A stretch of 21,656 nt of DNA from assembly GCA_963978445.1 (NCBI GenBank), contig CAXBRT010000016.1, forward strand, positions 1-21,656, read 5' to 3'. This DNA is from TMED14 sp003444795 (lineage in GTDB: Bacteria; Bacteroidota; Bacteroidia; Flavobacteriales; Schleiferiaceae). Within the stretch, counting starts at the first letter, position 1. The number at the start of each line of letters is the position of its first letter. Under the pieces are notes generated by a model. That model ran no database searches, was not told the DNA's origin, and saw only the letters and a list, made by a program, of their open reading frames with translations. Position numbers and translations under genes: made by a program. Below are positions 15,832 through 21,656 of the stretch, in pieces.

Positions 15832-15990
15832 TCAGGGCGTCTTTATGCGACCGAGTTTTTTATCAAATCCATACGGGCAATGTTTGCATCCGCTTTGGCA
15901 GCAATGTCCGCGCTTGAGGTGGTAGGCCTCGGTGAAGACGATGTAGCCTTCAGGGCTGTGATAAAAATCTTCCGGGTCTAGCTGGTTCAT
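15832..15990 (-). CDS. DUF5522 cysteine-rich mini-protein
   Basis: A 52-residue protein starts at the ATG at 15990; the open frame extends upstream, but that part lies over the divergent gene and is not plausible. The core GYIVFTEAYHLKRGHCC followed by GCKHCPYGFDKK matches the DUF5522 family of Bacteroidota. Cysteines 30, 31, 35 and 38 with His 37 form a compact cluster likely to bind a metal such as zinc. No signal peptide or membrane segment is seen, so it is probably cytoplasmic. The function is unknown. It ends two bases before hutU, suggesting co-transcription. It resembles the cysteine pattern of small oxidoreductase-like domains, but this is only a visual likeness. Confidence 0.82.
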   Translation of the reverse strand: MNQLDPEDFYHSPEGYIVFTEAYHLKRGHCCQSGCKHCPYGFDKKLGRIKTP

Positions 15991-16049
15991 GGCGGGGTTG
16001 CTGCTACAAAAGTCGGCTATAAAACGCAAAAAGGAGCGACCTTTATCCC

Positions 16050-17009
16050 ATGAGAACGTTTGCCCTCCTACTAAGTTCGATGCTTCTTTTGGCGAGTTAT
16101 TCTGTTTCGGCCCAAAAAGAGGCAGACAGCCCTCCCGTCCCATTATCACCCCGAAAAGCCTACATCCAAGTCTATGCAAAATGGGCGGTGAAGGAGATGA
16201 AGCGCACGGGTATTCCGGCTTCGATCACATTAGCGCAAGGGATTTTAGAGAGTGGAAACGGACAAAGCCGTTTGGCAACGGAAGGAAACAATCACTTTGG
16301 CATTAAGTGCCATGATGGCTGGAAGGGAAAGACCATGTTTGTGGACGACGACAAGCCCGACGAGTGCTTTCGCGTCTACCGGGACCCCCGTCAGAGTTAC
16401 AAGGACCACTCGGACTTCTTGGTAAGCCGAAGCCGCTACGATGGCCTCTTTATCCTAGATCCCCGAGATTACCAAGCCTGGGCAAAGGGCCTGAAATCGG
16501 CAGGCTATGCGACCAGCCCAACCTACGCGGAGAAGCTCATTAAAATCATAGAGGAGGAAGAACTGTACCGCTATGATCAGCAGGTGATCAAACCCGCCAC
16601 TAAAGGCTTGAAGGCACATTCACGCTACAAGATGGCGCCAAACGGTGCGGGCTATGTCGTTTTAGAAGAAGGGGAAACGGTGGAGCAGGTCGCATTTGAT
16701 CTGAATTTGAAACTGGACAAAGTTTTAGGTTTCAATGACGCCTCCTATGCCTGGAAACCGGGCGCGGGTGACCGCGTGTATATCACCCCAAAAAAGAATC
16801 AGTGGGACCGAAAGCTTCGCGACGTGAGCACCTGCCGAATGGTTGGCGGCGAAAGCACCTGGGAAGTGGCGCAGCGCTACGGAATTACGTTGGAAGCCCT
16901 CTATAAAATGAATGCATGGCCGGTAGGCTACCAGCCTGGGGATGGCGAATTGATTCGCCTCCAAGGCCCACGTTTGGCACTCACCAAAAACCCCGCAGGC
17001 ATCCTGTAA
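16050..17009 (+). CDS. Secreted glucosaminidase with two LysM-like repeats
   Basis: The 319-residue protein has a signal peptide (MRTFALLLSSMLLLASYSVSAQ, probable cleavage near residue 21). A glucosaminidase/FlgJ-like muramidase domain (about 36-173) follows, with TLAQGILESGNGQS, in which E67 is the likely catalytic acid, and NNHFGIKCHDGWKGKT and YATSPTYAEKLIKIIEE. Two LysM-like peptidoglycan-binding repeats lie at about 201-247 and 260-305. It should cut the glycan backbone of peptidoglycan in the periplasm, at division or during turnover. The fit with the AnmK recycling enzyme in this window is thematic, not genetic. Its stop codon directly abuts the stop of the convergent lipoprotein gene. 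A purine-rich AAGGAG lies 13 bases before the ATG, longer than usual for a ribosome site. Confidence 0.9.
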   Translation: MRTFALLLSSMLLLASYSVSAQKEADSPPVPLSPRKAYIQVYAKWAVKEMKRTGIPASITLAQGILESGNGQSRLATEGNNHFGIKCHDGWKGKTMFVDDDKPDECFRVYRDPRQSYKDHSDFLVSRSRYDGLFILDPRDYQAWAKGLKSAGYATSPTYAEKLIKIIEEEELYRYDQQVIKPATKGLKAHSRYKMAPNGAGYVVLEEGETVEQVAFDLNLKLDKVLGFNDASYAWKPGAGDRVYITPKKNQWDRKLRDVSTCRMVGGESTWEVAQRYGITLEALYKMNAWPVGYQPGDGELIRLQGPRLALTKNPAGIL

Positions 17010-18323
17010 TCAGGGCACCAAGAGGCTCGTGGACCAGTAGGCCTCCTTCCCTTGCGCACGGTAGGTCAATCCTGCCCAGGGCGCTTGAGGGTTTGGCTGG
17101 CGGCTGACCCACCAAATCTGTCCTTCGCTTGGCTGGCTCCGCACATAGCGAATCGCCAACTGATAGGCCGCTTCATCTGCACTGTCTCGGCTGTCTGTGA
17201 GGTAATGCATGTAGCGGTTGGCGGCAGCGGTGTCCTCGCAGGTTAGTATAAAATCCCCCATAGTTTTTACATAGGGCAGGACCTCCAGGGGCTTGCGCAG
17301 ACCTAAGTCGTTTACGGCCAAAAGGTCGGTTGAGGCCATCCAATGCGGGACGTCCAGCGGATTGTTTTCGGCGTACCGCATGGTGACGCGGTGAATGTCT
17401 TTGCGACGCCCTTGGAAATGGCATTCGCCTTGGGCTTGAATGGTCGTGGGCTGGCCCTTAAAGTTGATGCGGCTGTCAACAGCCGTCCATTGCGCCCATA
17501 CTAATGCCGGAGTGAGCCAACGCCATCCCGGGAAGGTGCGCGCCTCCGTGCTGTCTGCAAAGGCCAAGGCCTCGGAGCGAGGAGCCTCCTCGCTAACGGC
17601 CACCTTGGCGGTACTGTCTGCCGTGTAGCGCACGCTCCATGCCTGGCTGCCCGGTTGTTGGAAGCGCCATGAACGAAGATCGTCGGGCAGGCCCATGTCT
17701 TCACCCTCACTGGGTGGCCAGACGCGGCTCAAGGGCGATCCATCTTCTAGAGCAAGGGTCACAAACCCACCCGTGCGTGCTAAGTGCTTGGCGAGCTCTG
17801 GATACCCCGTGAAGGATTTGCCCCCCGCCTGGTTTTCCACCTGTCGAATGCCTTCCTCGGCCAGAATATCGCTGCGGCTGAGGATCAGCCACTCGGCCGT
17901 TTCCGCCAAGGCCCAAGAGCCAGTGCTGTCTCGCCATTCCCAAATGGTGCCAGTTGAATAGTCTCGGCGATTGGGTTCAAAGCCTTGCAACGCAGAGGGA
18001 TGCCAGTCAGTAAAGCCTCGTCGGAGCGTATAGGCCCAGTGTAGGGTGCCGGCCCCCACGGGATGCAAGCTCAACAAACCTTCTTGGCCTTCCTTCAAGG
18101 GCAGTAAGGCGAGTATGGCCGACACATCAGATGCATAGGGGAGGGGACTATCACCCGACCAGGCGGCCACGGTGGCTCCCGCATCTCGAACGGGGAGCAT
18201 CAATATTGCACGTACGGGGGTGGCTTGCAGGAGGTCGAGGTTGGCTACCTCCTCTTGGCAGGAGACCAAGAGGGTCAGGGCATACAAGGCCCCGATGACC
18301 GATGCGTACAGGCGCTTTTTCAC
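17010..18323 (-). CDS. Unknown lipoprotein, co-transcribed with rnhB
   Basis: I chose the GTG at 18323, which overlaps the rnhB stop as GTGA and gives 437 residues beginning with KKRLYASVIGALYALTLLVSC, a clean lipoprotein signal with the likely lipidated Cys in LVSC. The ATG at 18353 is possible but would add ten residues before the signal. The mature protein is large, rich in Trp, Ser and Ala, without membrane segments or recognised motifs. Segments such as VRAILMLPVRDAGATVAAW and DLLAVNDLGLRKPLEVL hint at a repeated two-part alpha/beta organisation, perhaps like DUF3352-type proteins, but this is a weak impression. It should be anchored to the inner or outer membrane facing the periplasm. 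The function is unknown. Confidence 0.78.
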   Translation of the reverse strand: MKKRLYASVIGALYALTLLVSCQEEVANLDLLQATPVRAILMLPVRDAGATVAAWSGDSPLPYASDVSAILALLPLKEGQEGLLSLHPVGAGTLHWAYTLRRGFTDWHPSALQGFEPNRRDYSTGTIWEWRDSTGSWALAETAEWLILSRSDILAEEGIRQVENQAGGKSFTGYPELAKHLARTGGFVTLALEDGSPLSRVWPPSEGEDMGLPDDLRSWRFQQPGSQAWSVRYTADSTAKVAVSEEAPRSEALAFADSTEARTFPGWRWLTPALVWAQWTAVDSRINFKGQPTTIQAQGECHFQGRRKDIHRVTMRYAENNPLDVPHWMASTDLLAVNDLGLRKPLEVLPYVKTMGDFILTCEDTAAANRYMHYLTDSRDSADEAAYQLAIRYVRSQPSEGQIWWVSRQPNPQAPWAGLTYRAQGKEAYWSTSLLVP

Positions 18324-18895
18324 AGGTCCAAACGTAATTGAGCGGGTTTCCACGTAAAACTACGACGATGCCAGGGACTGACGCCATGCTGTTCGAGGGC
18401 GTGGCGGTGGCCCACAGAAGGGTAGCCCTTGTTTCGGTCCCATCCATACTGCGGGAAGTCCACATGTCCTTCGAGCATCAGGCGGTCTCGCTCCGTTTTG
18501 GCAAAAATGCTGGCGGCCGAAATGGCCTGAAAGCGCGCATCTCCTTTGACCTCGCATTGGTGCGAAATTCCAGGATAGGCCTTGAAGCGGTTTCCATCGA
18601 TCAGCAAATGTCCTGGGGCGGTGTTAAGGCCGGCGATGGCTCGGTGCATGGCCAAATAAGTGGCTTGCAAAATATTGCCGGCGTCAATTTCCGACGCACT
18701 CGCCATTCCCACCGCCCAATGCCCGGCGGGAAGGAGCTTTTCAAGGGAAGCGCGCAGGTATTCCCGCTGAGATTCGCTGAGCTTTTTGGAATCGGTCAGG
18801 CCTTCCAGTTTTTGCCCTTCTGGCCATAGGACGGCGGCGGCCACGACCGGCCCCGCGAGGCAGCCACGGCCAGCCTCATCCACACCGGCTAGCAT
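18320..18895 (-). CDS. rnhB: Ribonuclease HII
   Basis: This 191-residue enzyme cleaves the RNA strand of RNA/DNA hybrids and single ribonucleotides in DNA. The N-terminal motif is GVDEAGRGCLAGPV, with catalytic D6 and E7. D100 (LLIDGNRF) and D119 (KGDARFQAISAASIFAKTERD) complete the usual four-acid metal site. LTDSKKLSESQRE and FPQYGWDRNKGYPSVGHRHAL are further family signatures. The length is normal. It overlaps the upstream GT4 gene by seven bases and the downstream lipoprotein gene by four, so the three are probably translated from one message. Confidence 0.96.
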   Translation of the reverse strand: MLAGVDEAGRGCLAGPVVAAAVLWPEGQKLEGLTDSKKLSESQREYLRASLEKLLPAGHWAVGMASASEIDAGNILQATYLAMHRAIAGLNTAPGHLLIDGNRFKAYPGISHQCEVKGDARFQAISAASIFAKTERDRLMLEGHVDFPQYGWDRNKGYPSVGHRHALEQHGVSPWHRRSFTWKPAQLRLDL

Positions 18896-20058
18896 GGCTG
18901 CAGGGATTTCCAGACCGCTTCCGCGGAGGCCTCCCAGGTAAAATCCTGGGCTCGTCTAAGACCATTCTCCCGGTACTGGGCAAGGTTTTCAGGGTTTTGG
19001 GCCATTTGGCCTAAGGCATCAGCCCATGCATGCACATCATCTGGGTCTAAGAGTAGACCGGCATCGGCGACAATCTCGGGCATGCAAGACGCCGAACTTG
19101 AGATGACAGGGCAGCCCGAGGCCATGGCTTCAACCAGTGGAATCCCAAATCCTTCAAAGCGACTGGGAAAGCAAAAAGCTTCCGCGCCCCCGTAGAAGTG
19201 CTGCAAGTCTTCGCCCGGAACGTGACCGAGTAGGATCACATGGCTTCCTGCTGCCTCCAGCGCGCGCCCTAATGCGGGGTCTCGGTGCATAGGGCTTCCG
19301 GCCAACACCAGTCGATGCGGCGCGTCAGGGTGTTGGTTTCGAAACGTGACAAAGGCTTCCACGAGGGTGCGCACGTTCTTTCTCGGCGTGAAGGCCCCCA
19401 CAAAACAGAAATAGGGTTCTCCTTGGGCAAATTTTTGGCGTGCCCGTAACTTCTCATCGTCCGACAAAGGTCGGAAGGCTTGAGCCGGTGCATTGTAGGA
19501 TACGCTCACGTGCGCATCGGACAGGCGGAAGGTCTGCACGACGTCCTCCTTGGTCTTCTGCGAAACCGTTAAAATAGCATCTGCACGCCGCGCCGAATGT
19601 GCTACCACCCGGCGATAATACGCCCCAACGCGTGCAGGAATTCCTTCTGGTTGGTGGACAAAGTTGAGATCGTGAATGGTCGTCACGAGGCGGCCGTGCC
19701 AATTCCGAACCTTTTTAGGCAGCAAACCGTCCGGTGACCAGTACATATCGATGTGGTACTTCTTCAAGGCCCGGGGAATCTGGACCTCATTCCAATATTC
19801 CCAGAGCCATGGATGGCGAGCTGCAGGGCCCATCACATGGGTTTGGAGGGAAGGGCAAGCGCCCTCAAAGGAAAGTTCGGGTCCCGGGGTTCGGTCAAAA
19901 AACAGGTGCCACTCCACCTCTGGGTGTGCCTGAAAGAGCTGCTCGAGCACCCGAAAGGTATACCACCCGGTACCCTCCAGCTTGCCAGACACCAGCCAGC
20001 GTGCATTCACGCCGATGCGCAAGGGAGAAGAGGGGGAAGGAGTCCGATGAATGGGCAT
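18889..20058 (-). CDS. Glycosyltransferase family 4 (GT-B)
   Basis: The 389-residue protein has the GT-B two-domain fold. The N-terminal acceptor domain carries IGVNARWLVSGKLEGTGWYTFRVLE and TTIHDLNF. The C-terminal donor domain has FVGAFTPRKNVRTLVEAF, LLGHVPGEDLQHFYGGAEAFCFPS and the EX7E motif (E302 and E310 in FEGFGIPLVEAMASG). This is the layout of family-4 enzymes that build O-antigen, capsule or exopolysaccharide from nucleotide sugars at the cytoplasmic side of the inner membrane. The sugar cannot be predicted. It heads the GT4-rnhB-lipoprotein unit and is 26 bases from the divergent flippase gene, with which it plausibly shares a glycan pathway. Confidence 0.92.
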   Translation of the reverse strand: MPIHRTPSPSSPLRIGVNARWLVSGKLEGTGWYTFRVLEQLFQAHPEVEWHLFFDRTPGPELSFEGACPSLQTHVMGPAARHPWLWEYWNEVQIPRALKKYHIDMYWSPDGLLPKKVRNWHGRLVTTIHDLNFVHQPEGIPARVGAYYRRVVAHSARRADAILTVSQKTKEDVVQTFRLSDAHVSVSYNAPAQAFRPLSDDEKLRARQKFAQGEPYFCFVGAFTPRKNVRTLVEAFVTFRNQHPDAPHRLVLAGSPMHRDPALGRALEAAGSHVILLGHVPGEDLQHFYGGAEAFCFPSRFEGFGIPLVEAMASGCPVISSSASCMPEIVADAGLLLDPDDVHAWADALGQMAQNPENLAQYRENGLRRAQDFTWEASAEAVWKSLQPC

Positions 20059-20063
20059 GCCCT

Positions 20064-20071
20064 CAAAAGTA
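20064..20071 (-). promoter_or_regulatory. Candidate -7 box (TACTTTTG) for the GT4 operon
   Basis: On the minus strand TACTTTTG is a full match to TAnnTTTG and lies five bases before the GT4 ATG at 20058. There is no TTG at normal -33 spacing. The divergent gap is only 26 bases, so a leaderless or nearly leaderless transcript is the simplest reading if this box is used. Confidence 0.4.
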
Positions 20072-20072
20072 T

Positions 20073-20080
20073 GACCTTTG
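20073..20080 (+). promoter_or_regulatory. Candidate -7 box (GACCTTTG) for the flippase gene
   Basis: GACCTTTG differs from TAnnTTTG at its first base and lies four bases before the ATG at 20085. It is one base away from the minus-strand box for the GT4 gene, so the two promoters would compete for the same short stretch. Confidence 0.28.
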
Positions 20081-20084
20081 TGCT

Positions 20085-21386
20085 ATGGCCGCGCCCCCTT
20101 CTAATCACCCTTGGTCCAGTTTGCTTCGAAGTTCCGCCCTTGTGCTTGCCCTCAAGGTGGCGGGGGCTTTGGGGGGCTACGCCTTTGTGTGGGTGGCTGT
20201 TCGGGAATTCGGTGCGGAGGGCTATGGCCGCTTCGAACTCGCCTTCACCTTCCTCAGTTTGCTCTCGGTGGTGGCCAAATGGGGCTACGACGGTGTCTTG
20301 CTGCGCGAGCTCCCCATTCGTTCTCCCGAAGCAAACAAAGCGCTCACCCGGGGCATCTTCTTCTTTTCTGGGGCTTTTGCAGCCCTGCTGATGTTCCTAC
20401 TCTTGGCGCTCCGCCATCAATTAGCCGCCAGCTTTCACGAACCCCAACTCGTGGAAGACCTCACCTGGATGGCCCTTAGCTTGCTTCCTTGGACCTTGTT
20501 TCAGGTTTGGGCGGAGCACCTCCGTGCACGCCAGCGCTGGGTGGGCTATGGTCTGCTGCAGTCCAGCGTTATGCTCGGGACAACCGCACTATTTATGGTT
20601 TTACTGCCTACGGAACAGGTCAAAAGTCCCTCCTCCTTTGTGTTTGCCCTCGTTTCGGCCTCCATGCTGCTTTGGGGATTGGATTTTCTGCGCAACGACC
20701 GCCGCATCGCGGACTCATTCACACCGCGCCAAAGCCTGCGATCCCTCCTCCCGTTGCGCGCAACGGCCACGTCCATGTTTCTCATTGGAACCCTGTTCAT
20801 GGTGATGACCTGGTCCGATACCCTCATGGTGGGATACTACTTGGATACCGAACGCGTAGGCATCTACCGCGTTGCATTCAAAATTGCCACCCTCATCACC
20901 TTTGCCCAGTTCGCCGTGAACGCGCAAATCGCTCCCCAAATCTCCGCCGCTTGGAAGTCGAATGACCGCATTGGGCTGCAAGCCTCCGTCCACCGTGTGG
21001 CCCTCCTAAACGCCGCATTGGGCCTTCCTGCCTTCCTGATTTTGACGGGCTGGGGGGATTTCTTCTTGGGATTCTTCGGCAAGAATTCCGCCGACATCTT
21101 GGCCCAAACCAACCTGCTCCGCATTCTCTGCATCGGACAGTTGGTCAATGCGCTCTGCGGTCCTGTCATGTACCTCTTAAACATGACCGGACACGAATCG
21201 GCCGCGCGCAACACAATGACTTTGGCGGTGGTCGTTAACATCGCCGCGAATGCCGTTCTCATCCCGGCTCTGGGTTTGGAAGGTGCAGCCTGGGCCACCT
21301 CCATCACCATGTCCCTCTGGAATATTTGGGCGCTGGTGGCTGTGTATCGCAAAACCGGTATACGAACCCTGCTTTTCTGGCGTTGA
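20085..21386 (+). CDS. Oligosaccharide flippase (Wzx-like, MOP superfamily)
   Basis: The ATG at 20085 gives 433 residues; the open frame reaches further upstream only across the divergent GT4 gene. About 12 membrane helices are visible as alternating hydrophobic blocks. The start resembles polysaccharide biosynthesis proteins: SSLLRSSALVLALKVAGALGGYAFVWVAVREFGAEGYGRFELAFTF, with the AEGYG/FG pattern typical of the Wzx/MATE-like fold. LMVGYYLDTERVGIYRVAFKIATL in the middle and MYLLNMTGHESAARNTMTLAVVVNIAANAVLIPALGLEGAAWAT near the end are also characteristic. It would move lipid-linked oligosaccharide across the inner membrane. The next gene, a sulfotransferase, starts one base after its stop, so the exported glycan may be sulfated. 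Confidence 0.9.
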   Translation: MAAPPSNHPWSSLLRSSALVLALKVAGALGGYAFVWVAVREFGAEGYGRFELAFTFLSLLSVVAKWGYDGVLLRELPIRSPEANKALTRGIFFFSGAFAALLMFLLLALRHQLAASFHEPQLVEDLTWMALSLLPWTLFQVWAEHLRARQRWVGYGLLQSSVMLGTTALFMVLLPTEQVKSPSSFVFALVSASMLLWGLDFLRNDRRIADSFTPRQSLRSLLPLRATATSMFLIGTLFMVMTWSDTLMVGYYLDTERVGIYRVAFKIATLITFAQFAVNAQIAPQISAAWKSNDRIGLQASVHRVALLNAALGLPAFLILTGWGDFFLGFFGKNSADILAQTNLLRILCIGQLVNALCGPVMYLLNMTGHESAARNTMTLAVVVNIAANAVLIPALGLEGAAWATSITMSLWNIWALVAVYRKTGIRTLLFWR

Positions 21387-21387
21387 C

Positions 21388-21656
21388 ATGGGCGTGCATC
21401 CCGACATAGCATTGATTGGCGTAGCAAAAGGAGGAACCACGGCTTTAGCGTCATGGCTGGAGTCGCATCCAGAAGTGGCGGTTTCGCGCATTAAGGAACC
21501 GAACTTCTTCAGCACGGACATTCGGCCCGAATCGTTTTCCCCCGCCTACCGCCGAATGAGCCCTGTCCTCCCAGACCGCTACTGGGAACAGAATCCTCTG
21601 CCATCAGCGCACCAAGACTTTGTCCAAGATGCCGGCCGCTACACCCGTCTCTTTGA
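21388..21656 (+). CDS. Sulfotransferase family protein, 3' end outside the window
   Basis: The first 89 residues are present; the frame runs off the right edge. The N-terminus IALIGVAKGGTTALASWLESHP contains the 5'-phosphosulfate-binding loop of PAPS-dependent sulfotransferases (KGGTT, residues 14-18). It is followed by KEPNFFS (36-42), a motif typical of carbohydrate sulfotransferases of the heparan/chondroitin-like type. Such an enzyme would transfer sulfate from PAPS to a sugar hydroxyl. It begins one base after the flippase stop, indicating one operon. The substrate and the rest of the protein, including the 3'-phosphate-binding region, cannot be judged. Confidence 0.85.
   Translation, partial: MGVHPDIALIGVAKGGTTALASWLESHPEVAVSRIKEPNFFSTDIRPESFSPAYRRMSPVLPDRYWEQNPLPSAHQDFVQDAGRYTRLF

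Overview
The window looks like chromosomal DNA of a Bacteroidota bacterium, probably a marine or aquatic member of the Flavobacteriales side of the phylum. The evidence is the gene set: a DsbD of the Bacteroidota type, DUF4254 next to a family-9 glycosyltransferase, an exbB-exbD-tonB-folC operon, a DUF5522 mini-protein, a long-form urocanate hydratase, NhaD and AnmK. The -7 boxes resemble the TAnnTTTG consensus of this phylum, and Shine-Dalgarno sequences are mostly weak. By eye the DNA is GC-richer than a typical Flavobacterium. There is no rRNA, tRNA, IS element, integrase or CRISPR array, and no gap above about 115 bases lacks a gene.

Layout. (1) Bases 3-4883 (+) form a tight co-directional run: the 3' part of dsbD, a DUF4254 protein, a GT9 heptosyltransferase-like protein, a small YopX-like protein and a divergent YifB/ComM-like AAA ATPase. 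The last gene overlaps by 92 bases the convergent gene for a secreted protein of unknown function (4792-5376, -). (2) That gene is divergent from a DUF481-type outer-membrane barrel gene (5420-6181, +), which overlaps the end of folC by 17 bases. (3) Bases 6165-11907 (-) read, in transcription order, anmK, nhaD, then exbB-exbD-tonB-folC; the last four are closely spaced or coupled. (4) Divergent from anmK is an acyl-CoA dehydrogenase gene (11997-13151, +), ending at a perfect bidirectional hairpin terminator. (5) Bases 13248-15990 (-) hold DUF5522, hutU and an OmpH/Skp-like lipoprotein gene. (6) A secreted glucosaminidase with two LysM-like repeats (16050-17009, +) abuts, with no spacer, the end of a minus-strand operon of a GT4 glycosyltransferase, rnhB and an unknown lipoprotein (20058-17010). 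(7) Divergent from the GT4 gene are a polysaccharide flippase and, one base later, a sulfotransferase running off the right edge (20085-21656, +).

The main theme is the cell envelope: periplasmic thiol chemistry (DsbD), LPS or surface glycan synthesis (GT9, GT4, flippase, sulfotransferase), outer-membrane transport energy (ExbBD-TonB), outer-membrane proteins (DUF481, OmpH) and peptidoglycan turnover (AnmK, glucosaminidase). The rest is core metabolism: folate, histidine catabolism, fatty-acid or branched-chain acyl-CoA oxidation, sodium/proton exchange and RNA/DNA hybrid repair.

I do not see a clear new multi-gene system. The points most worth following up are a recurring TTTG-like box 4-5 bases before the start codon of transcription-unit-leading genes (possible leaderless transcription), a chromosomal YopX-like gene beside a divergent YifB, very compact convergent junctions, and a likely sulfated-glycan locus at the right edge.
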